From: a virus
Strand: one strand, 5' to 3'
DNA: 39,442 nucleotides
Virus record (IMG/VR): IMGVR_UViG_3300035698_007737
Location: 1 to 39,442 of that record
Below the pieces are notes generated by a model. The model was not told the origin of the DNA. It saw nothing but the letters and a program-made list of their open reading frames with translations, and made no database searches. Every line of letters begins with the position of its first letter. Position 1 is the stretch's first letter. Positions 18,348 through 26,919 of the stretch are shown piece after piece. The position numbers and the translations under genes were made by a program.

Positions 18348-18777
18348 GAGGCCTCACTCTAGAAAACATCATGCAGTCCTTACCGTCACGGCCATATGCT
18401 CTAAGCTTTGGGGCTTCTAATTTAAAGTCCAAAAGTTTAACCCACCTGATACCCGCTTTGAAATCTGCATCTACCACAGCTTCAACTCTACATATTGGTA
18501 CTTCATCTAAAAAATTTCTGACCTCTGTAGTCATGTCAATTAGATCTGCTTTTAGATCTTTACTTAATATCGCCCACGCTTCTGCTCTACCAGGCCACCG
18601 TTCTGTGACCCCTGCGCAGCCCAGAACCTTATCTCCTTTTAAAACCGTGTATGAGTGTGGCCTTTCCTCTAAAGCTTGTAGCTGCACTGTGGTGGCAGTG
18701 TCCTTCACGGAACACCCAAAGACAAACTCATCAAGTCCTGCCATGTGCTCTTTTTTAAACTTTACAGTTCTGACCAT
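18340..18777 (-). CDS. T7 gp13-like protein (DUF2833/GNAT-like fold)
   Basis: A 145-residue protein directly after the tail nozzle gene, as T7 gp13 follows gp12. Segments such as SYTVLKGDKVLGCAGVTERWPGRAEAW, ADLIDMTTEVRNFLDEV and WVKLLDFKLEAPKLRAYGRDGKDCMMF match the pattern of the gp13/DUF2833 family (GNAT-like fold without a clear acetyl-CoA loop). In T7 this protein is needed for virion assembly. It starts on the last base of the nozzle gene and overlaps the next gene by 8 nt. Confidence 0.8.
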   Translation of the reverse strand: MVRTVKFKKEHMAGLDEFVFGCSVKDTATTVQLQALEERPHSYTVLKGDKVLGCAGVTERWPGRAEAWAILSKDLKADLIDMTTEVRNFLDEVPICRVEAVVDADFKAGIRWVKLLDFKLEAPKLRAYGRDGKDCMMFSRVRPHD

Positions 18778-21068
18778 TATCTATCCTGGGTATGCAGCTG
18801 TGGCATAATAGCCAGTAACATGCTGGGCAAAGGCTGATCTTGTCTGAAACATATCTGATTCTCAAAGTCGTAATCGGCCTCAATGTTTTCTGATCTTATT
18901 CCTGTAAATAGTGCAGGCGCTCTAGTCAGTTTATCGGCCGTTGTTCTGAACGTGAGTTGGTCCATTTCTTCAAAGCTCATGCCGATTTTAAAACCTAAAG
19001 ACCTGTGAAACATGAACGCCACTCTGTGAGTGCGTCTTGTTTTGCCCATAGCAGTGCCGTCTGCAGCACCCGCATTTAATCTCAACATCCTACCATCACT
19101 CACATAGTTAAGTCCTACGTGTACTGTGGTGGCAGAAGTTGTCAAAACAATAGCACCCGAACTTATAGTCTTATCAGGCTGTACCGCACCATCAGCTAAG
19201 ATGGCTACAGTCTCACCTTCTAAGTGTGTCAACCCTGATATGTTAGTGACAAATTTTCTCATCTCACCGCCTGAAACATAAGTGGTGAAGGCCGACGAAT
19301 CTATATCAACGCCCTGTAGATCTGTGAGCGAAACAGTATTGACAGACAAGCTGGTGACTAAATAACTATTAGTATTTAACTCTGCCATACCCTTAATGTC
19401 TGATATCAAAACCTTGTCTGCAGTTGACAGCCCGTGTGAAGCTGAAGTGACTACGCAGGGGTCTGCTTTAGTAGCAGCTGTCAACACCAAGGGCGCATCG
19501 TAGGTTAACCCTGAATCAACAAAGAAAGCGTCTTTCTGTTCTGTAGCATCATCAAAAAGTTTAGTCATGTATTCTATGTACCTGACAGACACTCCATTAA
19601 TTTCACGGCGTATAATGAGCCATAGGTCGTCTCTACCACCATCTTGTGCGGGTATCGTGGCCACACTCTCAACAATGGCGGCGCTGCCTGCAGCGTCACT
19701 TGAACCTCCAAGTATGTGTCTGTGCCAGCCAGCTTTAAAACTGTCAACATCACGTTCATATGTTAGCCCTGCTAACACGCCGTCATTCCTTACACACCAT
19801 AAAATAGATTGAGGCTCTTTTTGGTGCGCCATTTCTTTGATGCCTGAAAGTGTGACGTGCTCTGCAAGTACAGTCAAATCTGTAGCTCTGAAACCGTCCA
19901 CATCAAAAAAGTATGTCATTTCTCTAACTTTTCTTTCTGCACGTTGAACAAATAGCCCAGACTTTCCAACCTGTATCGCTTGGATGTTTGCGCTTCCATA
20001 AGTAGTCGAACGTTTAGCGGTTATGTTTGCTGGGGTTAAAGCTTCGGACTGACTCGAAGGCCTGACAAGCCATTCACCCCCTGTAGTTCCGGCCACCATA
20101 CCCTTTTCATCAGACAGTAACCATCTTATAGCGTTTACATCTGTAGCATTAAAACTAAAACTTAAAGCATTTGAATCTATAACCGAACCATCAGCCTCTG
20201 ATGGTGGGAAGCTTTCATACTCCCCTGACTCACTTAAATCTAATCTCTGTGGAGACCCTGCGTTGCCCGCAAAACCTAATCGGTCTTCATGAAAGGTGAC
20301 TGTTGCAGGGTATCCTGTAGTGTCAGACCACACCCCCATTCGCCACGCAGATTTTGCGCTGCCGTTAGATAGACTAACCAAAACTACAACAGTGACAACA
20401 GTAGTGCTCGTGTATCCCGTTATCCTTACATAACCCCACGCCGAACCTTCTTCCATACGTATAAACCGGCCAACGTCTGTGGACTGAAAACCTGTATCAT
20501 CGTTTATGCCAGTTATGGCCGACGCTGTAACTGTCACAGTTCCTGTTGCAGCAGCAGGGGTTAAAGTCGTAGCAGTAGAATTTATAGGTAGGTAAGGCCC
20601 GTCTAAAAATGTGATGGTGGAAATTGTCCAAGCTGTATGGCCCGTCCTAGTTAATTTTCTGGGTGCGTAACTAGGATGCGTGATATATAAAACATCAGCA
20701 CTCTGGGCCACATTTATTTGAAACAAATCAGCTTCTAAATAAGGACTGGTTATCTCATAAGCACCCCCTCCAGATTGTATCTGTCCATAATTTCTATAAA
20801 ATCTAATATATTGGTCGCCAAACTCTAGCATGTACGCTTGAGTTGTTGAAAACTCAAAAGAGATAAGTCGCGTAGCTTTGGCGCTAGTTTTAACTTCAGA
20901 AATAAATTGTGTAGCAGACCGTCTTATGAGGCCGCCTTGAAGTGTGGGGATATAATTAAGACACACGTCAAGCGCATCTCGGTATCTGTCAACGTCCGCC
21001 CTACCGTGCAGCAATGGACTAAACTCCCCTGCACTGAAGTTGGATTGTATAGGCGAAACTTTTGGCAT
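18777..21068 (-). CDS. Tail tubular protein B (gp12-like nozzle)
   Basis: A 763-residue protein typical of podovirus tail nozzles. The N-terminus SPIQSNFSAGEFSPLLHGRADVDRY, with NYIPTLQGGLIRRSATQFI, is the family hallmark, followed by LISFEFSTTQAYMLEFGDQYIRFYR. The rest is beta-rich with repeated domains. The protein should form the end of the tail tube and receive the fibres. It follows the gp11-like gene by two bases. Confidence 0.92.
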   Translation of the reverse strand: MPKVSPIQSNFSAGEFSPLLHGRADVDRYRDALDVCLNYIPTLQGGLIRRSATQFISEVKTSAKATRLISFEFSTTQAYMLEFGDQYIRFYRNYGQIQSGGGAYEITSPYLEADLFQINVAQSADVLYITHPSYAPRKLTRTGHTAWTISTITFLDGPYLPINSTATTLTPAAATGTVTVTASAITGINDDTGFQSTDVGRFIRMEEGSAWGYVRITGYTSTTVVTVVVLVSLSNGSAKSAWRMGVWSDTTGYPATVTFHEDRLGFAGNAGSPQRLDLSESGEYESFPPSEADGSVIDSNALSFSFNATDVNAIRWLLSDEKGMVAGTTGGEWLVRPSSQSEALTPANITAKRSTTYGSANIQAIQVGKSGLFVQRAERKVREMTYFFDVDGFRATDLTVLAEHVTLSGIKEMAHQKEPQSILWCVRNDGVLAGLTYERDVDSFKAGWHRHILGGSSDAAGSAAIVESVATIPAQDGGRDDLWLIIRREINGVSVRYIEYMTKLFDDATEQKDAFFVDSGLTYDAPLVLTAATKADPCVVTSASHGLSTADKVLISDIKGMAELNTNSYLVTSLSVNTVSLTDLQGVDIDSSAFTTYVSGGEMRKFVTNISGLTHLEGETVAILADGAVQPDKTISSGAIVLTTSATTVHVGLNYVSDGRMLRLNAGAADGTAMGKTRRTHRVAFMFHRSLGFKIGMSFEEMDQLTFRTTADKLTRAPALFTGIRSENIEADYDFENQICFRQDQPLPSMLLAIMPQLHTQDR

Positions 21069-21070
21069 AT

Positions 21071-21643
21071 CTAAGTCCTAACTGTTACCCATGTGTCATC
21101 TGGGGGCACAGCAGCTATACGTTCAATAGCGTTAGTCCGTTTGGCTTCAGCTACATTATCGAAATAATCTTCTTTTGCTTGTTTCTTTTTTGCATTGGAC
21201 TGTGTGAGTTCTTCGGCCAACTCCCATGCTATTTTAGAAGAAAGGGTCTCTCTGAAAAGTACGTCCATTTCGTTTGGATCAGTTACATCATAAACGTATC
21301 GGATATCTAACGGTGAGCTGTCATTAGTAGCTATCTGTCTACCCTCAACCTGCCAGTCTAAATCATTAGTATTAAGTTCTGGGTCGGGTGGTAACAACCT
21401 TAAATAATCACTAGGAAGTTGAAACACTCTTGCTTTCCCAAAATAAGGTGCCGTAGCTTCAGCGGCAATTTGTGCGCGACGAACAGCAAAACTCCAAGTG
21501 TGAGATCTCAATTCAGCCTGCTTTAAAGTCTCATAACACGCGTTGATTGCTCTAGCATTTCTTGAGTCTTCAGTCAGACTCACAATACGTTTAGCCCCTA
21601 ATTTTTGTAAGGCTCTATTTCCAATTTCAACCTTACTGGCCAC
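21071..21643 (-). CDS. Tail tubular protein A (gp11-like adaptor)
   Basis: A 190-residue helical protein with the family start SKVEIGNRALQKLGAKRIVSLTED, then YETLKQAELRSHTWSFAVRRAQI and FQLPSDYLRLLPPD, as in T7 gp11-like adaptors that join the portal to the nozzle. The C-terminal part ELAEELTQSNAKKKQAKEDYF is the conserved helix pair. It lies immediately upstream of the nozzle gene in transcription order, the usual arrangement. Confidence 0.92.
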   Translation of the reverse strand: MASKVEIGNRALQKLGAKRIVSLTEDSRNARAINACYETLKQAELRSHTWSFAVRRAQIAAEATAPYFGKARVFQLPSDYLRLLPPDPELNTNDLDWQVEGRQIATNDSSPLDIRYVYDVTDPNEMDVLFRETLSSKIAWELAEELTQSNAKKKQAKEDYFDNVAEAKRTNAIERIAAVPPDDTWVTVRT

Positions 21644-21652
21644 TAGTCCTCC

Positions 21653-21943
21653 TTAGTAGGGTACTTTACATAATCTCGCGTACACAGCTAAAGCTGTGCC
21701 CGAAGTTAAAACCATGCGGTAAGAACCTGCGGGTAAATCAAAACTAGTAATACCGTCTGCAGTTATGTTACTACCTAGGTTTATCTCACTACCATCAGGG
21801 CCTAACATTTGAAGTTGGAGAGTTGTTGGAAATGTTGTGGCTTGTACGACAAGAACACTCCTGCCACCTTGCCAAGTAGTCCAAGAATCTTCTACTAAAT
21901 CGGCTTTATTCTCTAAAAGGACTATAGCTTGTGAATGACCCAT
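21653..21943 (-). CDS. Small beta-rich structural-type protein
   Basis: A 96-residue protein with predicted beta strands (RSVLVVQATTFPTTLQLQML, FDLPAGSYRMVLTSGTALAVYARLCKVPY in parts). The size and position between head genes and tail tube A suit a head decoration or minor head-tail protein common in marine podoviruses. AGGAGGG precedes ATG 21943. Function not known from sequence. Confidence 0.8.
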   Translation of the reverse strand: MGHSQAIVLLENKADLVEDSWTTWQGGRSVLVVQATTFPTTLQLQMLGPDGSEINLGSNITADGITSFDLPAGSYRMVLTSGTALAVYARLCKVPY

Positions 21944-21955
21944 AAATACCCTCCT

Positions 21956-22150
21956 TTAAGCAGCTGCAGGTGGCCAGTCGGCTTTAATAATGTGATTTTT
22001 AATCATCTCTAAAGCTTGTAGCACTTCTGATTTTTCAAGGTTAACCGCCAAGTCAATGACAACCTCGACATCTTTTGTTGGAGATGATAGCGCATCTGCA
22101 GTATCAAACTCGTTGTCGCCTCTGTCGAGACCATAAAATCTATCTGCCAT
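21956..22150 (-). CDS. Small conserved-type phage protein
   Basis: A 64-residue protein with the start ADRFYGLDRGDNEFDTADA and a helical end EVLQALEMIKNHIIKADWPPAAA. Proteins of this pattern occur next to capsid genes in podoviruses. GGGAG lies about 8 bases before ATG 22150. No catalytic motif is visible. It is translated between the downstream-of-capsid hairpin and the 96-residue gene. Confidence 0.75.
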   Translation of the reverse strand: MADRFYGLDRGDNEFDTADALSSPTKDVEVVIDLAVNLEKSEVLQALEMIKNHIIKADWPPAAA

Positions 22151-22170
22151 GTTTTAAACTCCCAGTATGG

Positions 22171-22200
22171 AAAGACTGAGTGCTTCCACACCCAGTCTTT
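22171..22200 (+). terminator. Hairpin with T-rich tail on the plus strand, between late genes
   Basis: AAAGACTG (22171-22178) pairs with CAGTCTTT (22193-22200); inner bases extend the stem across a short mismatch. On the plus strand it is followed by ATTTTATTTAATT, so it would stop plus-strand (antisense) transcripts. On the minus strand, where the late genes lie, only TTT follows, so it may act as a weak terminator or an RNA-processing or stabilising element after the capsid gene pair. Confidence 0.45.
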
Positions 22201-22228
22201 ATTTTATTTAATTACGTAATCTGTATGA

Positions 22229-22729
22229 TTAGATCGCGTACCTAATATGCATTGACACAGTTCCTGCCAACTCTGTTGCCGCTGACAAAGTCAGGCAAAC
22301 ATCATAGTCGATCTTTGGATCTGCAGTCAGTCCTAAAACTTCCCACAAACGAGTTTCTACTTCGTCTTTACCAAAAACAGCAGACTCGTGAAGCACACTT
22401 GTTTTGTCAAGCGCAGTTGTCAACAACTGAGCACTAGCAAACAAATCTGCATCAGCCGCCGCACCACCATTAACTGTAGTTTGGTAAAGCCCTATATCCG
22501 CTGCCCCTACTGATCCTAAATCATCACAAGTCAGTAGAACATCAGAAACACGCGCATTTGATGGGATCGAACACAATTTATAAAGTGATCCGATATCATC
22601 AGCCGCCGTAGCCTCTAGAGTTCCAACAGACTCAAACAACTGTCCTTTAGAAATAAAGGAGTTATTTAGAACTTTTGGGGAAGCATCACGATTTGTGATT
22701 TGAGTAGATAAAATTGATACTGTAGCCAC
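22229..22729 (-). CDS. Probable head decoration or minor capsid protein
   Basis: A 166-residue, Ala/Thr/Ser-rich protein directly downstream of the capsid gene (12 nt). The sequence begins ATVSILSTQITNRDASPKVL and ends TELAGTVSMHIRYAI, with beta-strand character and a DIGLYQT motif in the centre. Small proteins at this position in podoviruses are often abundant structural components. GGAGG precedes ATG 22729. Function inferred from position. Confidence 0.78.
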   Translation of the reverse strand: MATVSILSTQITNRDASPKVLNNSFISKGQLFESVGTLEATAADDIGSLYKLCSIPSNARVSDVLLTCDDLGSVGAADIGLYQTTVNGGAAADADLFASAQLLTTALDKTSVLHESAVFGKDEVETRLWEVLGLTADPKIDYDVCLTLSAATELAGTVSMHIRYAI

Positions 22730-22741
22730 TATATTCCTCCC

Positions 22742-23620
22742 TTATTCTGCACATTTAATCTCAATAACCTTTTCTTCTTCGATGCGTGTAGCACCTGCAG
22801 TCATGTAAACATAACTTTGAAAAGGTAAACCCTTAAGGTCTTTACGTTGAGAAATGTCGGTTGTAATGTCATTCCAAATTCCTAAGTGCATCCCAGACTT
22901 TGCAAAAACTGGTACTCGACGGTAAGTGTTACTGTCAGTGTTTAGTCTTTCGCAATGAACAAAGTGCATCCCTAAGAAACGCTTTAATTTACCATCATCT
23001 AAAACCGGCTTTTCATTGTAGTCTAAGCTGATGACTTGAGCTTCAGCAAGAAGGTTATCTTCTTGTTCAGCCGTTACGACACACACAACTGGGTCCATGT
23101 CCATGTCAACTTCTGCAGCTTTTAACAGCTTTCGAGCTTGACGTAATTTGGCCACGGTCAATCCTGTGTTTCCTGATGCGCCAAAACCCACTGCTACATT
23201 GATAGCGTGTGCGGTGTCAGTGCTTCCTGTCTTACCAGTTTTGGAAGAACCAAAAAAAGCATCAATGATTAAATCATCGAACTGTCTACCCGCCGCCATT
23301 ACAGCATTGGCAACATAAACACTCTCAGGGTCAGTTAACAAACGAAGCTTATCAAAGCTGTCAATCAACTGGGGTAAATCGAAATCGCTAGGCAGAACCC
23401 AACGTCTATCGATGTCAGCGTCAACTCGGCCCATAGGCTCAAATCGTCCGGTGACAGGTTGCATAGCCACTGCACCTACTTGATCAACAGGGGACGCCTG
23501 TTCACCAATATAAGTACCACTCGTAACAAAAGAGCGCAGCTTTGAACCCCTTTGCTGCAAAAGTAGCTCAATATTTGTAGCGTACTCCTGCACATAATGA
23601 TTTGGAATATTCACAGACAT
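22742..23620 (-). CDS. Major capsid protein
   Basis: A 292-residue capsid protein of the type found in BPP-1-like and marine podoviruses. Features include the N-terminal NHYVQEYATNIELLLQQRGSKLR, RRWVLPSDFDLPQLIDSFDKLRLL and SVYVANAVMAAGRQFDDLIIDAFFG, and the C-terminal MHFVHCERL with GMHLGIWNDI, which fit an HK97-fold capsid. It follows the scaffold gene after a 184-nt leader and has a strong AAGGAGGGA ribosome binding site, as expected for the most abundant virion protein. Confidence 0.92.
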   Translation of the reverse strand: MSVNIPNHYVQEYATNIELLLQQRGSKLRSFVTSGTYIGEQASPVDQVGAVAMQPVTGRFEPMGRVDADIDRRWVLPSDFDLPQLIDSFDKLRLLTDPESVYVANAVMAAGRQFDDLIIDAFFGSSKTGKTGSTDTAHAINVAVGFGASGNTGLTVAKLRQARKLLKAAEVDMDMDPVVCVVTAEQEDNLLAEAQVISLDYNEKPVLDDGKLKRFLGMHFVHCERLNTDSNTYRRVPVFAKSGMHLGIWNDITTDISQRKDLKGLPFQSYVYMTAGATRIEEEKVIEIKCAE

Positions 23621-23804
23621 TGTGAGTTCCCTCCTTATACAAAATTTTTAATTTTGCGAAGGGCTTGTCTGCGTTAACAGGGCCAGCTTCATACCCCTTT
23701 ATCAATTGCTAGGGTAAGCCACCGTCTTTGTCCGGCTGTCAGTTCGGCCCGTTAAGGTTATCGACAACATATGAGGGCACGATAGCCCCCATTAAGTATG
23801 ACTG
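23621..23804 (-). promoter_or_regulatory. Capsid gene leader (184 nt, non-coding)
   Basis: An unusually long gap in an otherwise packed late operon. It ends with AAGGAGGGA before the capsid ATG. The transcribed strand contains GGGC-N6-GCCC (near 23774-23791) and further GC-rich stretches that could fold, then an A/T-rich part near 23641-23655. A promoter or an RNA element that raises capsid expression is likely, but I cannot point to clear -35/-10 boxes. Confidence 0.4.
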
Positions 23805-24707
23805 TCAATCGTCAGGATAGGCCATTTTATGAAGTCTAGAAAGTCTCTCTTTTGATTGCAAATCTCCAGCTAAGTATTTAGCTGTAAAATCTGGATTAGA
23901 CTTAAGGCCCGTAATCTTGGCTTTAGCCTGGGAAGGGCTTAGCACGTCACCGTCTTGGCCAAACCCACCTGAAGGTGCCCCGCCATGAAAATTAGCTTCA
24001 CCGATTTTACTTCCAATGTTGTGCATCATTTTCATGACACCATCATATCCAGACACCTTTTCAATGGCGTCTATGGTCTCGCCTGAAATATCAAAAACCT
24101 TAGCAGCGTGTTGGGCTTGAGCTATGTTTTGGTGATAGGCAGCCCCCCACTCTTTTTTAAGGTCAAGCTCTTGAGACTTAACCTTCTCTGCATAATCCGT
24201 TTCAGAGGTTTGAGTTTTAGTTGTGGCAAACTCTTCAAATTTTGAAACTAGACCGACCGCTTGATCTTTGGTCAAGTTCAAACCGTGGAAAGCTTCTTTT
24301 GCCCAGTTCACAAAATTTTCGTCACCACCTTCAGAAGCTTGTAGCCCGTACTCTTCAGGAGTCAGTGGCGTTCCAAGTTTGGAGTACACGTCTTTCCACT
24401 CAGGCGCGTCTGCGGTCTCAGGCAACTTTAAAAGTCTATCATGTGGAACCCCTCTAAGCTTTTCAAGATTTCGATAACTGTCTAAGACAGAAGTCGGGTC
24501 TTTAAAACCTTTCGTGCTGACATACTCTTTTAGGTCAGGACTTAGTGCCTCTGTCCACATTGGAGAATTTACACTTGCAGCCACGGGGACTACAGGCGCT
24601 ACTGCGGCGGCGGGTGCTACTGCTGCTGGGGCCGCTACTGCGACGGCGGCGGGTGCTACTGCTGCTGGGGCCGCTGCTGCGGCGGGTGCTGGGGCTGCGT
24701 CACTCAT
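23805..24707 (-). CDS. Scaffolding protein
   Basis: A 300-residue protein upstream of the capsid gene. The first 47 residues are almost only Ala, Pro and Val. The middle has PMWTEALSPDLKEYVSTKGFKDPTSVLDSYRNLEKLRG, the usual scaffold sequence of podoviruses (in segments), then LPETADAPEWKDVYSKLG and a helical acidic part (about 110-250). The basic C-terminus (SKERLSRLHKMAYPDD) would bind capsid protein. It guides prohead assembly and is then lost. The Ala/Pro N-terminus arises from a DNA repeat at 24606-24683. Confidence 0.9.
   Translation of the reverse strand: MSDAAPAPAAAAAPAAVAPAAVAVAAPAAVAPAAAVAPVVPVAASVNSPMWTEALSPDLKEYVSTKGFKDPTSVLDSYRNLEKLRGVPHDRLLKLPETADAPEWKDVYSKLGTPLTPEEYGLQASEGGDENFVNWAKEAFHGLNLTKDQAVGLVSKFEEFATTKTQTSETDYAEKVKSQELDLKKEWGAAYHQNIAQAQHAAKVFDISGETIDAIEKVSGYDGVMKMMHNIGSKIGEANFHGGAPSGGFGQDGDVLSPSQAKAKITGLKSNPDFTAKYLAGDLQSKERLSRLHKMAYPDD
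24606..24683. repeat. Tandem 39-bp repeat in the scaffold gene (2 copies)
   Basis: GGCGGCGGGTGCTACTGCTG starts at 24606 and again at 24645; the two 39-bp units differ at only two places near their ends. They code for two 13-residue Ala/Pro/Val units in the flexible N-terminus of the scaffold. The repeat keeps the frame (39 = 13 codons) and may vary in number between relatives. Confidence 0.85.
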
Positions 24708-24709
24708 AA

Positions 24710-24970
24710 TTATTCCTTTCTATAAAGTTCCCAGAGTTCATCTGGATTTAGTTGTAGATAATTTTGTATTCTTAAAAAGACTTCACGCCGCCCTTGGAGA
24801 ACTGCAGAAGCTCTGTCATTTTCATGAAAAGTAGATTTGTTGGCCCTACAAAAATTGGCCAAGTCTTTTAACACAGCCTGGGCGTAGGTGTTGTCTTCTG
24901 GGAACGTAAATTCATAAGACCGCTTTCTAGACGTTAGAAAGGTCTTAACCTTCTGTATAATCTCTGACAC
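24710..24970 (-). CDS. Bbp19-like phage protein
   Basis: An 86-residue protein matching the Bbp19-type family named after Bordetella phage BPP-1: LKDLANFCRANKSTFHENDRASAVLQGRREVFLRIQNYL in segments, with the conserved F-C, H-x-x-D-R and GRREV residues. The family sits between portal and scaffold genes, as here, and its role is unknown, perhaps in head assembly. The stop is two bases before the scaffold ATG. Confidence 0.85.
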   Translation of the reverse strand: MSEIIQKVKTFLTSRKRSYEFTFPEDNTYAQAVLKDLANFCRANKSTFHENDRASAVLQGRREVFLRIQNYLQLNPDELWELYRKE

Positions 24971-24987
24971 TAACTATCCTTTAGTTA

Positions 24988-26610
24988 TTAAGCCGGTGGT
25001 GCTGCCTTAGCTAAGGCTGCGGCACTCGGTCCGGCTTCAATCATTTTTTGTTGCTGTTGTTGTTTAGCACGATTCTCTCGGATAGCTTTTATTTGATCTA
25101 TGTTCTTACGCCACTTTAAAGGTACCGCGTTTATATCAGATAGCTCTGGTACAATAACGTCCCAATCAAAGTGGTCCAAAGGTGTTGGATCACCCGTTGC
25201 GTTCATTACTTGAATAGCAGATTCCACAGTCCTCATAAGGCCAGCAGCTTCTTCAGCACGCTGCGCTCTTGATAGTGGGGAGTCATACTCAGTTCTAAAC
25301 CCCGCACCCGCTTCTCTTAAAATTTGAGGCATGGGTGGGAGTCTACCCTGTCGAGACAGTATATCAAGCTCACGCTCCACCTGGGGTCCAAGTCTTTCAC
25401 TCTGAACACGTCCAAGGGTAGGGGCTAACAAAATACCTTTCTCTCTAGTTCTTTCTAAAACTTCTGTCGCAGTCATCTGCGGGTTTTCTGTCAAAATCTG
25501 AAATACAGTTATTAAGAAAGAGTCGTTTATCACAGCCCTTTCATCTTCCATCATGTCACGACCTACAGCCACGTCCCCAACAGGGAGTGTATGCACTAAC
25601 GGTCTACCATCTTTGTTCACACCACCGGCATTGGCTGCTCCAGGTCTCATGGAAAACGCATCTAAAATACCGTCATCGTGAACCAATAACACTGGATCAA
25701 CTGCGCGGTGGCCTTGTTTGAGAAGTGTTTTCTTCTGTTCATTTAAAGTCTTAACCGCCGGTAAAACATCCATAGCAGGCGACCTGCCATAAACTTCATT
25801 AGGGGCTTGCTCATATCTAGAAGTGGCATAAGGAAAAGTACCATAGCCACCTTCTTCTAAAAATGCGTTATTTTCTATAGCTATGTAATATGAAGCAAAA
25901 GGCATACCCTTAAAATCAGCACGACCTGGGTCTACATCTTCACGCGGGCACACGTAGTGTAAAAATTCAAACTCTCTACCTTCGTCTTTCTCTAAAGCCT
26001 GTTGAATACCTGGGGGTATTTTATCACCCCATTTTTGGTGGGCCTGTCTGGCTGTCATACAAAAATGCCTTATAATTTTGTCAACAATGCCTTGATGGTT
26101 TTCCATAATATAAATGCCGCCAAGGTGGCAGCTTTTATATCTCATTCCAAATTCAGTGGAAAGGTCATCAATGAAAAGCGCACTTGTGCCGAAAGCTCCA
26201 AGGGATTTAAAGTTCATTTGGTTTTGAGCTGCGAAGTTTGCAGTCGGTGCGTACCTAAATTTAAACAACATTCTATTGGCGTCTTCAAACCACAGACGAA
26301 CTTGTCGGTCTTTATTAAGTTCGTCTATGCTTGGAACCAGCCTATGCCATGTTTGGTTACGAGGGGTCAACAATGAATCAAGTATGGCAGCAAAGCGATT
26401 AAGAGCTATCATTCCTGTAGAGTCGTAAATCTCTTGGTTTCGTTTGTTACCTGGGGTTATATTTTGAGATTGAAAATTCTCAGATGCTAGGGGGTAGTAC
26501 CTGTCAGCAATTTCTTGCCAGTGAGACTCCCATGTGCCTCGACGGCCAGACTCTTGGTCGAAAAGCCTTTTAATCTCAACCGCCTTGTCTTCATTACTAC
26601 CTTTTAACAT
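24988..26610 (-). CDS. Portal protein (head-to-tail connector)
   Basis: A 540-residue podovirus connector (T7 gp8-like, PF12236 type). Segments include EIKRLFDQESGRRGTWESHWQEIADRYYP in parts, STGMIALNRFAAILDSLLTPRNQTWHRL, VNDSFLITVFQ-like INDSFLITVFQILTENPQMTATEVLERTREKG in parts, and LGRVQSERLGPQVERELDIL. It forms the dodecameric DNA channel of the head. The Gln-rich C-terminus (KQQQQQK) is typical. Its start shares one base with the end of the small gene before it. Confidence 0.93.
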   Translation of the reverse strand: MLKGSNEDKAVEIKRLFDQESGRRGTWESHWQEIADRYYPLASENFQSQNITPGNKRNQEIYDSTGMIALNRFAAILDSLLTPRNQTWHRLVPSIDELNKDRQVRLWFEDANRMLFKFRYAPTANFAAQNQMNFKSLGAFGTSALFIDDLSTEFGMRYKSCHLGGIYIMENHQGIVDKIIRHFCMTARQAHQKWGDKIPPGIQQALEKDEGREFEFLHYVCPREDVDPGRADFKGMPFASYYIAIENNAFLEEGGYGTFPYATSRYEQAPNEVYGRSPAMDVLPAVKTLNEQKKTLLKQGHRAVDPVLLVHDDGILDAFSMRPGAANAGGVNKDGRPLVHTLPVGDVAVGRDMMEDERAVINDSFLITVFQILTENPQMTATEVLERTREKGILLAPTLGRVQSERLGPQVERELDILSRQGRLPPMPQILREAGAGFRTEYDSPLSRAQRAEEAAGLMRTVESAIQVMNATGDPTPLDHFDWDVIVPELSDINAVPLKWRKNIDQIKAIRENRAKQQQQQKMIEAGPSAAALAKAAPPA

Positions 26611-26891
26611 TAGCTACCTAACAGAGTGCGACGACTCACGTTTAAGTCTTCATCATCAAGACCTGAAGCCCCTGTCAGCGTAGTGCTAGACCTGGATCCA
26701 GCGCGAGAAGTACGTTCGCCTTCCTTTTCTTCAAAAGCAGCGTCTTCAGCTCCTTTTTTCTCAGCGTCTCTGGCTGCTGAAGCGGCGGCGGCATCTCTGT
26801 TGTTATCTGCTCTGACTTCATCGGGGTCATCAGCTAAACCAATGTCACTCGCGCCAATACCTATTTCGTCAAAAACCGAATTATTGCCCAT
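26610..26891 (-). CDS. Small acidic protein upstream of portal
   Basis: A protein of 93 residues from ATG 26891 (MGNNSVFDEIG). An upstream ATG at 26927 would add 12 residues, but AAGGGGA before 26891 supports the shorter form. The middle is charged and Ala-rich (AAAASAARDAEKKGAEDAAFEEKEGE in parts) and probably disordered or coiled, and the end is LNVSRRTLLGS. Proteins with a C-terminal SRRTLLG-like tail are found between large terminase and portal genes in podoviruses; the role is unknown. Confidence 0.8.
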   Translation of the reverse strand: MGNNSVFDEIGIGASDIGLADDPDEVRADNNRDAAAASAARDAEKKGAEDAAFEEKEGERTSRAGSRSSTTLTGASGLDDEDLNVSRRTLLGS

Positions 26892-26919
26892 AAAACTCCC
26901 CTTACAAATTATAAAAATA

